Assembly (NCBI GenBank): GCA_016708925.1
Contig: JADJET010000007.1
Location: 62,001-126,000 of the forward strand
Direction of reading: 5' to 3'
DNA length: 64,000 nt
Source: Gammaproteobacteria bacterium
Lineage (GTDB): Bacteria; Pseudomonadota; Gammaproteobacteria; Pseudomonadales; Porticoccaceae
The notes beneath the pieces were generated by a model. That model did not search any database. It was given only the letters and a program-made list of their open reading frames with translations, and was not told the DNA's origin. Every line of letters begins with the position of its first letter. The first letter of the stretch is position 1. The position numbers and the translations under genes were made by a program. Of the stretch, positions 25,205 through 36,882 are shown piece after piece.

Positions 25205-26402
25205 AGGCGGCCTCCCAGGGCGTGGACGCCAGCGGCGGGCGCGGCAGCGCCAACACCGGCACGGACGCGCCGGACGGCGCGATCCCGCGCTGCCCGAGGC
25301 GCGCCGCCACGCTATCGGCGAGGTGCGGACACAGGGTCAGCTTGGTGGGCCAGGCGACCAGCGCATTGGCACCATTGCCGGCCCAGTCCGCAAACGCCTG
25401 ATCGGGCCGCAACAGGCGTGGTTGACGGGGTTCGGCGCGCTCGACCGCCAGGGTCGCCCAGCGCGCCGGCCCCAGATCGACCCAGGGCAGCAGCGCCGCC
25501 AACTCCTGCCGCGCGAGCGCGATGAGCGCATCCGGCGCCATCCCGACGCCCTGTTCGGCAAGCGTTCCGCCCAGATACCAGACCTGCTCGCCGCCACCAG
25601 CGGGATGACTGGAAATGGTCAGACGCGGCGTGGTCTCGCGCCCCAGGCAATGGCCGTGCAGCGCGTGGGGATAGCGATGCCGGACCATCACCTGGTGCAG
25701 CGGCCGCCGCTGCATGGCCGGGGTGACGGCGCCGATCGTCGCGAGCAGCCCGGCATTGCCGGCGCCGGCCGCAAACACGAAAGCCGCGGGCGCCAGGCGC
25801 TGGGTGCCGGTCGCGGTCCCCAGGTCGAGGGTCAGACGTCCGGAGTCCGCCGCAGTCCAGGCGGTCGCCGCTCCGGCGAGGGAGTAAATGGCGTCCGGGC
25901 AGGTGTCGGCAAGCGCCGCCACCAGGCTGGGCACATCCAGCACCAGATCCACCAAGCGGTACAGGGACCCGGAGAAACCCGGCGCGCGAAAGATCGGCGG
26001 CCGCCCGTCCGCATCCACGGATTCCACCCGGCCGCGCACCGCCTTGCTGGCGAGGAACGCCGTCATGCGCCCGGCGGCCCCGGTGGACCAGAGATAGAAG
26101 TGATCGCTGAGCACTCGAACGCGGCGCAGATCCACCGCGCCCGCACCGCGCAGGCAGCGGCGCCAGTGGTCGGGCATATCGGCGATGGCTTCGGATGCCC
26201 CCGACAGGGCGCCGGCCAGACTGTACTTGATGCCCCCGTGGATCATGCCCTGGCTGGCCAGAGTCTGCCCGGAGCCGAGCGCGGTCGCCTCCAGCAGGAT
26301 CGCGCTGTAACCCCGGTTGCGCAGGTCGTTGAGCAGCCAGAGTCCCGCGATGCCACCGCCGACAATGACGATATCGACGTTGACGACCGGGGACGTGGAC
26401 AT
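25194..26402 (-). CDS. FAD-dependent oxidoreductase
   Basis: A 402-residue flavoprotein of the DAO/glycine oxidase-like family. The N-terminal dinucleotide fold is VDIVIVGGGIAGLWLLNDL with the acidic residue in AILLEATALGSGQTLASQG. A second conserved stretch is PAAFVFAAGAGNAGLL near residue 205. Members oxidise amines, amino acids or glycerol phosphate; nothing here fixes the substrate. The ATG at 26402 lies about 110 bases from the divergent waaA start, so a shared promoter region is likely. It is followed without a gap by the aldo/keto reductase gene. The longer open frame to 27572 is a shadow of waaA. Confidence 0.82.
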   Translation of the reverse strand: MSTSPVVNVDIVIVGGGIAGLWLLNDLRNRGYSAILLEATALGSGQTLASQGMIHGGIKYSLAGALSGASEAIADMPDHWRRCLRGAGAVDLRRVRVLSDHFYLWSTGAAGRMTAFLASKAVRGRVESVDADGRPPIFRAPGFSGSLYRLVDLVLDVPSLVAALADTCPDAIYSLAGAATAWTAADSGRLTLDLGTATGTQRLAPAAFVFAAGAGNAGLLATIGAVTPAMQRRPLHQVMVRHRYPHALHGHCLGRETTPRLTISSHPAGGGEQVWYLGGTLAEQGVGMAPDALIALARQELAALLPWVDLGPARWATLAVERAEPRQPRLLRPDQAFADWAGNGANALVAWPTKLTLCPHLADSVAARLGQRGIAPSGASVPVLALPRPPLASTPWEAAFGA

Positions 26403-26513
26403 GGCGCGGGGATCGCGGAAACTCGCAGTACCGCAGTATAGCCGCCTTGCCGGAAGCGACGCCGCACCATGCATCGCCCCGACCTTCCGGCTATGCTGCC
26501 CGCCGGAGGAACC

Positions 26514-27788
26514 GTGCCTGCCCGCCTGCTCTATTCCCTGTTGCTGTATCTGCTGCTGCCCGCGGTACTGTTGCGCCTGTGCTGGCGCGCGCGCCGCGCG
26601 CCGGACTACGCGCGCCGCTGGGGCGAACGCTTCGGCTGGGTCGCGCCGCTGTCCGGACCCGTGATCTGGGTGCACGCGGTGTCGGTCGGCGAGACGCTCG
26701 CCGCCGCGCCGCTGATCCGGCACTTGCGGACCCGCCATCCCCGCGCGACGCTGCTGGTGACCACCACCACGCCGACCGGCTCGCAGCGGGTGCGCGCGCT
26801 GTTCGGCAGCGCTGTCGCCCATTGCTACGCGCCCTACGATTTTCCCGACGCCGTGGCCCGCTTCCTGCGCCGCGTCCAGCCCGCGCTGCTGGTAATCATG
26901 GAAACCGAGCTCTGGCCCAACCTGCTGCACGCCTGCGCGACACGCGGGATTCCGGTGGTGCTCGCCAACGCGCGGCTCGCGGCGCGCTCGGCACGGGGCT
27001 ATGCGAAAGCGAAACCCCTCACCGCGCCCATGCTGCGCGCGCTGACCCGGGTCGCGGCGCAAACTGCTGCCGATGGCCAGCGCTTGCTGGCGCTGGGACT
27101 GGCGCCGGACAAATTGCAGATCACCGGCAATCTCAAATTCGATCTCGACCTGAGCCCCGAACTGCGCGCCCGGGCCGCCGCGCTGCGCCAGGCCTGGGCC
27201 GGATCCGGGCCGCGTCCGGTGTGGCTTGCCGCCAGCACCCACGCGGGCGAGGACGAACTGATGCTGGCGGCCCACGCCGAAATCCTGCGCATCCTGCCCG
27301 CTGCCCTGCTGGTACTGGTGCCGCGCCATCCGGAACGCTTTGCGAGCGTTCATGCCGCCTGCGTCCGCGCGGGGTTCGCAACCCGGTGCCGTTCCGAGGC
27401 TGGCGCCGTAGCGCCGGAAACCCAAGTGCTGCTGGGCGACACCATGGGCGAGCTGCTCGCCTTCTGCGGCGCCGCGGATGTGGTTTTCGTCGGGGGAAGT
27501 CTGGTGCCGGTGGGCGGTCACAACCTGATCGAGCCCGCCGCCTGGGGGCGTCCGGTACTGGCGGGGCCGCATCTGTTCAACTTTGCCGAGGCTGCGGCGC
27601 TGTTGCAGGCGGCGGGCGGACTCAGGATCTGCGCCGACGGCGCAGCGCTCGCGCCCGCAGTGATCGAATTACTGATGGAACCGGACCATCGCGCGACGAT
27701 CGGGGCGGCGGCGCGCGCGGTAACCGAGGCCAACCGCGGCGCCCTGGCGCGACTGGCGGCGGTTATCGAACCGCTTTGCCCACCATGA
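26514..27788 (+). CDS. waaA: 3-deoxy-D-manno-octulosonic acid (Kdo) transferase
   Basis: WaaA (KdtA) adds Kdo residues from CMP-Kdo to lipid IVA at the inner membrane, an essential step in LPS assembly. The N-terminal membrane anchor LLYSLLLYLLLPAVLLRL is followed by RRWGERFGW, WVHAVSVGETLAAAPLIRHL with the catalytic glutamate, VTTTTPTGSQRV, IMETELWPNLL, LVPRHPERF and GGSLVPVGGHNLIEPAAWG. Start: GTG at 26514 gives 424 residues and aligns with the E. coli protein start; GGAGGA sits just before it. ATGs at 26469 and 26493 are in frame but weaker. Its stop overlaps the convergent tolC gene by 26 bases. Confidence 0.95.
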   Translation: MPARLLYSLLLYLLLPAVLLRLCWRARRAPDYARRWGERFGWVAPLSGPVIWVHAVSVGETLAAAPLIRHLRTRHPRATLLVTTTTPTGSQRVRALFGSAVAHCYAPYDFPDAVARFLRRVQPALLVIMETELWPNLLHACATRGIPVVLANARLAARSARGYAKAKPLTAPMLRALTRVAAQTAADGQRLLALGLAPDKLQITGNLKFDLDLSPELRARAAALRQAWAGSGPRPVWLAASTHAGEDELMLAAHAEILRILPAALLVLVPRHPERFASVHAACVRAGFATRCRSEAGAVAPETQVLLGDTMGELLAFCGAADVVFVGGSLVPVGGHNLIEPAAWGRPVLAGPHLFNFAEAAALLQAAGGLRICADGAALAPAVIELLMEPDHRATIGAAARAVTEANRGALARLAAVIEPLCPP

Positions 27789-29196
27789 AACCGGCATCGA
27801 GCCAGCGATTGAGCTGTTCGACATCGCCGGGGCTCAGTTGCCCGGCCACTTCCTTCAGCCGCAGCATGCTGTTGATGTAGTCGAAGCGCGCATTGGCGTA
27901 ATCGCGCTGCTCCCGGTAGAGGAGGCGTTGCGAAATCAACACATCCACGATATTGCGCGTACCTACCTCGTACCCCGCCTGCGTGGCATCAAGCGCGCTC
28001 TGCGCCGACGTGATGGCCTGGGCGCGCGCGCTGATGCGCGCCGCATCCGTCAACACCTGGAGGTGCAGGGAGCGCGCGCGCTGCGTGGTGGTGCGCTGCG
28101 CCAGCACATAGTTTTCCTGACTGCGGATACGCTCCTGGTACGCCTGTCGCTCCCGGGAACTGGTGGCGCCACCGGAATAGAGCGGGGCGGTCAGGTGCAG
28201 GCCCAGCACCGTGGATTCCTGGTCATTGACAAAGGGCTGGCTCGCCGCTGGATCCAGGGTGCCCTGCTGATTCAACAGCCCACCGTCGCGGTGCAGTGTG
28301 CCATCGTTCAAACTCTTCTGATAATCAAGCGAGGCCGTCACCTTCGGCAGGTGTTCGGCCCGCGCGGCCGTCGCGGCCTTGTCCGCCGCATCCACATCCA
28401 GCCTGGCCACACGCAGCGCAAAATTGTTGGTCTGCGCAAACTGTACCCAGGACTCGCGATCGATCGGCTCGGGCTTGGTGATCGGGAAATCCCTGGCCAG
28501 TCCGGTGATTTGTTCGTGAGGTTTTCCGGTCAGAACTTCCAGCGCCTCGAAAGCGATATCGAGCGCGCTCTTGGCTTCCAGCGTATTGACCGTGGCGCCG
28601 TCGAAGGCCGCCTGTGCTTCATGCACATCGGTGATCGGCAGCAATCCCACGTCAAAGCGCTCTTTGGTTTGTTCCAGTTGGCGACCGATCGCGCGTTCCT
28701 CGGCTTCGGCGGAAGTCAGATTTTCATTGGCGCGCAACACACCGAAGTAGGCATCGGTGACGTCGAGCACAATGCGCTGCTGGTCGGCGGCGAACTGGGC
28801 AGCGGCGCGTTGATCCAGATCCTTGCCGCGCTGGAAGTTGAACCACGCGGGCAGATCGAACACCGGCTGACTCAGGGACAGGCGATACGCTTCCGTGGCA
28901 TCGTGATAATCGCCGATCGACTGAGACAAAAAGTCGGCCCCCAGCACGCGGGAGCTGTGTTGAATCCCCTGCCCCTCTTGAACACTGACCGAGCCCGTGA
29001 TGCTGGGCAGCAGAGCGGCGCGCGCCTGCGGCAGGGCTTCCTGACCGGCTTTAAAGGTGGCTTCCGCCGCCTTGAGCTGGGGCGCGTTGCCCATCGCCAG
29101 ATCATAGATCTCAAGCAGGGTTTCGGCCCGGAGCCCGGTGCTGAACAACACCACCGCCAGTGAGGCGCATACCAACCGCGCGCTAGTTTTCCGCAT
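27763..29196 (-). CDS. tolC: TolC outer membrane channel
   Basis: A 477-residue outer membrane factor serving type I secretion and multidrug efflux. A signal peptide (SARLVCASLAVVLFSTGLRA) is followed by ETLLEIYDLAMGNAPQLKAA and two matching halves, including QAGYEVGTRNIVDVLISQRL near the end. It stands alone and divergent from nudF, the order seen in E. coli and many gammaproteobacteria, which makes this the general TolC rather than a dedicated pump channel. The start ATG is 111 bases from the nudF start. It overlaps waaA tail to tail by 26 bases. Confidence 0.93.
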   Translation of the reverse strand: MRKTSARLVCASLAVVLFSTGLRAETLLEIYDLAMGNAPQLKAAEATFKAGQEALPQARAALLPSITGSVSVQEGQGIQHSSRVLGADFLSQSIGDYHDATEAYRLSLSQPVFDLPAWFNFQRGKDLDQRAAAQFAADQQRIVLDVTDAYFGVLRANENLTSAEAEERAIGRQLEQTKERFDVGLLPITDVHEAQAAFDGATVNTLEAKSALDIAFEALEVLTGKPHEQITGLARDFPITKPEPIDRESWVQFAQTNNFALRVARLDVDAADKAATAARAEHLPKVTASLDYQKSLNDGTLHRDGGLLNQQGTLDPAASQPFVNDQESTVLGLHLTAPLYSGGATSSRERQAYQERIRSQENYVLAQRTTTQRARSLHLQVLTDAARISARAQAITSAQSALDATQAGYEVGTRNIVDVLISQRLLYREQRDYANARFDYINSMLRLKEVAGQLSPGDVEQLNRWLDAGFMVGKAVR

Positions 29197-29307
29197 GATT
29201 CTGATCCTGTGGTTTTTTGATGGGCCGGAGTCTATCAGATATGAAATTTACGGCGTGATACCCTTGGCCCGGCGCGACAAGGTGCGCCGAACCGCTTCTG
29301 GAGCCCG

Positions 29308-29976
29308 ATGAACAAACTCGATCGATCCGCACCTGCGACACCGTTGCCTCTGGCGCCGCTCGGGGCGCAGGACGTGGAAATTCTCGAACGCACGACCCGT
29401 TATCAGGGCTTTTTTTCGCTCGACACCGTCAGCCTGCGCCACCGGCTGTTCGCGGGAGGCTGGAGCCAGCCCATGACGCGGGAGCTGTTTGTGCGCGGCG
29501 CGGCGGTAGGCGTGCTGCTCTACGATCCGGAGCGTCGCCTGGTAGGTCTGGTGGAACAGTTTCGCGTCGGCGCCCTCGCCGAGCCCGGCGGCCCCTGGTT
29601 AATGGAGGTCGTGGCGGGCATGCTGAAACCGGGCGAAGACGTGGCCGCCGTGGCGCGGCGCGAAACCATCGAGGAAGCCGGCATCGACGCGTTGACGCTG
29701 GAGCCGATCTGCCGTTACCTGGTGAGCCCCGGCGGTACCGAAGAGACCATGACGCTGTTCTGCGGGCTCACCGACCTGCACGGCCGCGAGGGTTGTTTCG
29801 GTCTCGCCCATGAACACGAAGACATCCGCCTGCATGTGCTGCCCGAGGCGGACGTATTGGCAGCAATGGCGGCGGGCGCCTACAACAACGCCGCCACCAT
29901 CGTCTGCCTGCAATGGCTGGCGTTGAACCGCGACCGGCTTCACGGTTTGGCGACCCACGGACGGCGCGATCCGTAA
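29308..29976 (+). CDS. nudF: ADP-ribose pyrophosphatase
   Basis: A 222-residue Nudix hydrolase that splits ADP-ribose to AMP and ribose 5-phosphate in the cytoplasm. The Nudix box GX5EX7REUXEEXGU is complete at residues 104-126: GMLKPGED, then VARRETIEEAGID. The upstream substrate part includes VGLVEQFRVGAL and the loop PGGTEETMTLF. First gene of the run nudF-yqiB-cpdA-yqiA-parE-parC, as in E. coli. Confidence 0.95.
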   Translation: MNKLDRSAPATPLPLAPLGAQDVEILERTTRYQGFFSLDTVSLRHRLFAGGWSQPMTRELFVRGAAVGVLLYDPERRLVGLVEQFRVGALAEPGGPWLMEVVAGMLKPGEDVAAVARRETIEEAGIDALTLEPICRYLVSPGGTEETMTLFCGLTDLHGREGCFGLAHEHEDIRLHVLPEADVLAAMAAGAYNNAATIVCLQWLALNRDRLHGLATHGRRDP

Positions 29977-30011
29977 CCAGTCCACAGGACCACCAACGGG
30001 GAATTGAGGTA

Positions 30012-30455
30012 GTGAGACGAACGCGCTACAAGGTCAACCTGAAAGGCTTCATGGCCGACTGCGAAGCCAACTACTGTCGGCTCGCCAAGCTGTTTCCGGA
30101 CATGGCGGCGCAGGACGAACGCCGTCTCGGCATCAGTGGTCGCGACCAGCTCGAAGTAGTGTTCGCGGTGCGCGAACGCAGCGCCCACACCACGGTGCTC
30201 ACGCTGCGGCAGCGGGAATCCGGGCGGCCCTGGTGGTTGAATCTGCCCGTGCTGGTGGTGCGCATCTACCACGATGCCCTGCTCGCCGAAGTGGTCGCCT
30301 GCGAGGGCGAGCGCAATATCTGGCCGCGCCAGAGCTATCCGAACCGGAGGATGCTGCAACCCGATGAGAAAGCCCAGTGGAACCGCTTCCTCGGCGAATG
30401 GCTGGCTGCCTGCCTGGCACTGGGCTTCGTCGCGGCCGACTGCCCCATGCCCTGA
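30012..30455 (+). CDS. yqiB: DUF1249 protein YqiB
   Basis: A 147-residue cytoplasmic protein of the DUF1249 (YqiB) family, function unestablished. It starts RRTRYKVNLKGFMADCEANY, and has LEVVFAVRERSAHTTVLTLR, then VVRIYHDALLAEVVACEG and YPNRRMLQPDEKAQWNRFL. The position between nudF and cpdA is the conserved one. Start: GTG at 30012, preceded by GAGG at 30006-30009; no ATG precedes the conserved region in frame except far upstream inside nudF. Confidence 0.9.
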   Translation: MRRTRYKVNLKGFMADCEANYCRLAKLFPDMAAQDERRLGISGRDQLEVVFAVRERSAHTTVLTLRQRESGRPWWLNLPVLVVRIYHDALLAEVVACEGERNIWPRQSYPNRRMLQPDEKAQWNRFLGEWLAACLALGFVAADCPMP

Positions 30456-30486
30456 CGCGCGGTGGCGTCCGCGGAGCGCCTGAGTA

Positions 30487-31278
30487 ATGGACGCCGACAC
30501 CCAGCACCTGATCCAGATCACCGACCCCCATATCGGCCCCCGGCGCGATTACCGGCTGGCGGGCGTCGAGACGCTGGAAACCCTGCGTCTGGTGCTCGCG
30601 GAAATCGGCGGCTTCACGGCGCCGCCGGATCTCATCTGTGTTACCGGCGATATCGCGGCGGAGGGCGCGACCGAAGCCTATCGGCTGTTTACCCAGCAGA
30701 TGCAGTTTCTGGAGTTGCCCTACCAGTGGCTGCCGGGCAACCACGACGACGCCCGCGTCATCCAGGAGGGCTTCACCGCCGCTCCCTACTGGCCGCTGCT
30801 GGAACTGGGCGCCTGGCGCGTGATTTCCCTCAATACCGCGCAACCGGATGCGGTTGGCGGGCATCTCGCCGATGACGAACTGGATTTTCTGGCGCACTGC
30901 CTGACAAGGGACCCACTATCCCCGACACTGCTGTTCATGCACCATCCACCGATACCGGTGGGCTGCGCCTGGCTGGACACCCAGCGCATCGACAACGCGG
31001 AGCGTCTGGAAGCGATCCTGCGCCAGCACGCCAATGTGCGCGGGATTTTCACCGGCCATGTGCATCAGGAATTCCACGCCCACTGGGCCGGCACCGAGCT
31101 GTACACGACGCCGGCCACCTGTTTTCAGTTTCGCGCGGCGAGTCGCGATTTCGCCCTCAGCGAGCAGCCGCCCGGCTATCGCCGGATCAACCTGCATGCG
31201 GATGGCACCCTGACCACGGAGGTGGTGTTCCTGGCACAGGGTCTCACGCGCGTGGACAAGCAACTGGCCGGGTATTAG
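30487..31278 (+). CDS. cpdA: 3',5'-cyclic-AMP phosphodiesterase
   Basis: A 263-residue class III cyclic nucleotide phosphodiesterase (metallophosphoesterase fold) that hydrolyses cAMP to AMP. Metal-binding motifs are in order: ITDPHIG (D13, H15), CVTGDIA (D55), LPGNHDD (N85, H86), FMHHPPIPV and FTGHVHQEF. Length and position after yqiB fit CpdA. It begins 31 bases after yqiB. A 474-base gap with a repeat separates it from yqiA, which breaks the otherwise tight operon. Confidence 0.95.
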   Translation: MDADTQHLIQITDPHIGPRRDYRLAGVETLETLRLVLAEIGGFTAPPDLICVTGDIAAEGATEAYRLFTQQMQFLELPYQWLPGNHDDARVIQEGFTAAPYWPLLELGAWRVISLNTAQPDAVGGHLADDELDFLAHCLTRDPLSPTLLFMHHPPIPVGCAWLDTQRIDNAERLEAILRQHANVRGIFTGHVHQEFHAHWAGTELYTTPATCFQFRAASRDFALSEQPPGYRRINLHADGTLTTEVVFLAQGLTRVDKQLAGY

Positions 31279-31356
31279 GGATACCCGGAATAACCGTCAT
31301 GCCCGCGGAGGGGGTTGTGTGAAAACCCTACCGACGGCAGCCATGCCGGAAACATC

Positions 31357-31517
31357 CATCGTAGGGTAGGCAAAGGCCGATAGACCGCGTCCACGCGGGA
31401 CATCTCCACGCGTAGGGCGGATAAGCGCCAGCGCATCCGCCATGATCGCGGCTCCACTCCTGCCAGTGGGCGCGTGGCTTTTTCGGTGGGTGCGCTGCGC
31501 TTACCCACCCTACGATG
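31357..31517. repeat. MITE-like intergenic repeat with 11-bp terminal inverted repeats
   Basis: CATCGTAGGGT (31357-31367) and ACCCTACGATG (31507-31517) are perfect inverted ends of a 161-base unit. Inside are two palindromes, GGCGGATAAGCG...CATCCGCC (31416-31441) and GGTGGGTGCGCTGCGCTTACC (31485-31505, extending to 31509). Wordings like GTAGGGCGGATAAGCGCAGC are widely dispersed between genes in many gammaproteobacteria. Nothing codes here; the 474 bases between cpdA and yqiA hold only this and, at 31541-31620, a shorter GC-rich inverted stretch (CTGCTCCCGCCTTCGCGGGG). Confidence 0.8.
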
Positions 31518-31752
31518 CCTTTTCACACAGCTTCGGTGGCGGGCATCCAGAGGGCCCTGATATTCCTGGGTTCCCGCCCCTGCTCCCGCCTTCGCGGGGG
31601 CAGGCACTGCGCGGGAACGACGCTTATGCGGTTATTCAGCGCATCCTTAGCGGGCCGCCGCCGGCCATGAAGGCCTGCCGCGCGCCCAGAAAAACATTTT
31701 TCCGCACCCATCCAGACCCTATAATTCCCGCAGTTTCCGCGACCGGGCGCCC

Positions 31753-32331
31753 ATGGCCACCCTGCTGTACATCCATGGTTTCAACAGCTCTCCCCAGTCC
31801 CACAAGGCGGCCGCGACCCGCGTCTGGCTGGCCGCGCAGCACCCCGGGATCGCGTTCCGCTGCCCCTTCCTGAGCCCCTACCCGGAGCGGGCGATGGCGC
31901 AGTTGCAGGAGGAGGTCGCGGCGCTGACCGGCCCGTTCTATCTGGCCGGCAGTTCGATGGGCGGTTTTTACGCCACCTGGCTCGCGGCGCACCATGGCGC
32001 GCGCGCGGTGCTGATCAACCCGGCCGTGCAGCCCTGGCTCGGGCGCGACCATCTGCTCGGCCCCCAGGCCAACCATCACACCGGCGAGATCGCCATCATC
32101 GAACCCGAGCATCTGGAACAACTGCGTGCCTGGGAGGTCGATCCGCTGCCGCGCCCACAGGATTTCCTGGTACTGCTGCAAACCGGCGATGAAGTGCTCG
32201 ACTACCGTTTCGCAGCGGAGAAATACCGCGCCTGCAAGCTGGTGATCGAACCCGGCGGCGACCACGGTTTTCAGAACTTCGAACGCCATTTGCCGGCCAT
32301 CATCGACTTTTTCCAGGCGCCCGCCGCATGA
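31753..32331 (+). CDS. yqiA: YqiA esterase (alpha/beta hydrolase)
   Basis: A 192-residue small esterase of the YqiA family. It begins TLLYIHGFNSSPQSHKA, with the nucleophile elbow LAGSSMGGFYATWLA, the acid in LLQTGDEVLDY and the histidine in GGDHGFQNFE. Acts on short acyl esters in the family; physiological substrate not known. The ATG is after a long spacer. Its stop overlaps the parE start by four bases (ATGA), matching the conserved yqiA-parE coupling. Confidence 0.93.
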   Translation: MATLLYIHGFNSSPQSHKAAATRVWLAAQHPGIAFRCPFLSPYPERAMAQLQEEVAALTGPFYLAGSSMGGFYATWLAAHHGARAVLINPAVQPWLGRDHLLGPQANHHTGEIAIIEPEHLEQLRAWEVDPLPRPQDFLVLLQTGDEVLDYRFAAEKYRACKLVIEPGGDHGFQNFERHLPAIIDFFQAPAA

Positions 32332-34214
32332 GCAGTTACGACGCCAGGGACATCGAAGTTCTCACCGGCCTCGACCCGGTGCGCCGGCGCCCCGGCATGT
32401 ACACCGACACCAGCCGCCCCAATCACCTGGTGCAGGAGGTGGTGGACAACAGCGTCGATGAAGCCCTCGCCGGCCACGCCACCCGCATCGCGGTGACAGT
32501 GCACGCCGACGGCTCGATCACGGTGAGCGACGACGGCCGCGGCATGCCGGTGGACATCCACCCCGAGCAGGGCCGGCCCGGGGTCGAGGTGATCCTCTCG
32601 ACGCTGCACGCCGGCGGCAAGTTCTCCAACAAGAATTACCAGTTCTCCGGCGGCCTGCACGGGGTCGGCGTATCGGTGGTGAATGCGCTGTCCGAGCGCC
32701 TCGAAGTCACCGTCAAGCGCGCTGGCCAGCTCCACCACATGGTCTTTGCCGGCGGCGACAAGGTCAGCGATCTCGCCGTGATCGGCACCTGTGGCAAACG
32801 CGAGACCGGCACCAGCGTGCGCTTCTGGCCCGATGCCAAGTATTTCGATTCGCCGCGCCTGGCGCTGCCGCGCCTCAAGTACCTGCTGCGCGCCAAGGCA
32901 GTGCTGTGCGCCGGCCTCACGGTCGATTTCACCGACGAAGCGAGCGGCGAGCACGAATCCTGGTGCTACCGCGCGGGACTCGGCGATTACCTGCTGGTCA
33001 CCACGGGCCCTTGGGCGCCGCTGCCGACGCAGCCCTTCACCGGCAGCTTCGCCGCCGCCCACGAGGCCGTCGACTGGGCGGTACAGTGGCTGCCGGAAGG
33101 TGGCGACCTGCTGCAAGAGAGCTACGTCAACCTGATCCCCACCGCTCAGGGCGGCACCCACGTCAACGGCTTTCGTACCGGGTTGCTGGAAGCCCTGCGC
33201 GAGTTCTGCGAATTCCGCAGCCTGCTGCCCCGCGGCCTGCGTCTTGCACCCGAGGACATCTGGGATCGCGCCTGCTATGTGCTCTCCGCCAAGCTCGGCG
33301 AGCCCCAGTTTTCCGGCCAGACCAAGGAGCGGCTGTCGTCGCGGGAGGCGGCGCCCTTCATCAGCGGCGTGGTGAAGGACGCCTTCAGCCTGTGGCTGAA
33401 CCAGCACACCGCCGAAGCGGAAAAACTCGCGGAACTCTGTATCGCCAGCGCCCAGGCGCGAATGAAGTCGGCCAAACAGGTGGCCCGCAAGCGCATCACT
33501 TCCGGCCCGGCGCTGCCCGGCAAGCTCGCCGACTGCACCTCGGGCGACCCGGCGCAGTCCGAGATTTTTCTGGTCGAGGGCGATTCCGCCGGCGGTTCCG
33601 CCAAGCAGGCGCGCAGCCGCGAGTTCCAGGCGGTGATGCCGCTGCGCGGCAAGATCCTCAACACCTGGGAAGTGGACGGCGCCGAGATTCTCGCCTCGCA
33701 GGAAGTGCACGACATCGCGGTGGCGCTCGGCATCGAGCCGGGCAGCAGCGATCTCGCCGCGCTGCGCTACCACAAGGTCTGCATCCTCGCCGACGCGGAT
33801 TCCGACGGCGCCCATATCGCCACCTTGCTGTGCGCGCTCTTCGTGCGTCACTTCCGGCCGCTGGTGACCGCGGGTCATGTGTTCGTGGCGACGCCGCCCT
33901 TGTTTCGCATCGACCTCGGCAACGACACCTGGTACGCGCTGGACGACGACGAGCGCCGCGGCATCCTCGACCGCCTGGAAGCGGAAAAGCGCCGCGGCAA
34001 AGTGCAGATCACCCGCTTCAAGGGCTTGGGCGAAATGAACCCGCTGCAACTGCGCGAGACCACCATGGCGCGCGACACAAGGCGCCTGGTGCAGCTCACG
34101 GTTGCGAGCGGCGACGACACCAACGAGCTGCTCGACATGCTGCTCGCCAAGAAACGCGCCGGCGACCGCAAGAGCTGGCTCGAAGAAAAAGGCGATCTGG
34201 CCGAAGTCATCTGA
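32328..34214 (+). CDS. parE: DNA topoisomerase IV subunit B
   Basis: The 628-residue ATPase subunit of topoisomerase IV, which unlinks daughter chromosomes. GHKL ATPase motifs: VVDNSVDEALAGHATRIAV, DDGRGMPVDIHPE and AGGKFSNKNYQFSGGLHGVG. The TOPRIM domain has FLVEGDSAGGSAKQARSRE and ADADSDGAHIATLL, and the C-terminal RFKGLGEMNPLQL. Distinguished from GyrB by length and the lack of the 160-residue GyrB insert. Overlaps yqiA by four bases and is followed by parC 41 bases on. Confidence 0.96.
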   Translation: MSSYDARDIEVLTGLDPVRRRPGMYTDTSRPNHLVQEVVDNSVDEALAGHATRIAVTVHADGSITVSDDGRGMPVDIHPEQGRPGVEVILSTLHAGGKFSNKNYQFSGGLHGVGVSVVNALSERLEVTVKRAGQLHHMVFAGGDKVSDLAVIGTCGKRETGTSVRFWPDAKYFDSPRLALPRLKYLLRAKAVLCAGLTVDFTDEASGEHESWCYRAGLGDYLLVTTGPWAPLPTQPFTGSFAAAHEAVDWAVQWLPEGGDLLQESYVNLIPTAQGGTHVNGFRTGLLEALREFCEFRSLLPRGLRLAPEDIWDRACYVLSAKLGEPQFSGQTKERLSSREAAPFISGVVKDAFSLWLNQHTAEAEKLAELCIASAQARMKSAKQVARKRITSGPALPGKLADCTSGDPAQSEIFLVEGDSAGGSAKQARSREFQAVMPLRGKILNTWEVDGAEILASQEVHDIAVALGIEPGSSDLAALRYHKVCILADADSDGAHIATLLCALFVRHFRPLVTAGHVFVATPPLFRIDLGNDTWYALDDDERRGILDRLEAEKRRGKVQITRFKGLGEMNPLQLRETTMARDTRRLVQLTVASGDDTNELLDMLLAKKRAGDRKSWLEEKGDLAEVI

Positions 34215-34255
34215 TGTTCCGGGCGCGGCGCCGCCGCGCTCCAGCGAGGCAAACC

Positions 34256-36520
<2,265 letters not shown>

Positions 36521-36589
36521 TGCCCGGGCCTGTCCGAAACGGGGATTGCGTTTAGGCAGCTCCGACGGCAACACTCCCGGGAGCGGGCT

Positions 36590-36864
36590 GTGCAAGGGAG
36601 CGCGTCAACCGAGACGGCGGTCAGCCGCATCTGGCGCACCTTCGGCCTGCAACCGCACCGGCAGGAAACCTTCAAGCTTTCGACCGATTCGCTGTTCGTC
36701 AACAAGGTCCGCGACATCGTCGGGCTGTATCTGGATCCGCCGCTGAAAGCGATGGTGTTGTGCGTCGATGAGAAGAGCCAGATCCAGGCGCTCGATCGCA
36801 CCCAGCCGATCTCGACATCCATCTGGTGATGGACAATTACGGCACGCACAAGACGCCGAAGGCC
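36590..36864 (+). pseudogene. IS630-family transposase remnant
   Basis: A fragment with LQPHRQETFKLSTDSLFVNK, then VRDIVGLYLDPPLKAMVLCV and DEKSQIQALDRTQP, typical of IS630 transposases (first catalytic D in VDEKSQIQ). After TQP the frame changes and HLVMDNYGTHKTPKA appears, the second D region, so the middle (about 50 residues or more) has been lost. Neither end nor the final catalytic E is found. It lies between parC and the convergent Anbu gene. Confidence 0.85.
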
Positions 36865-36882
36865 TGCTGCTTCGAGCAGCCT

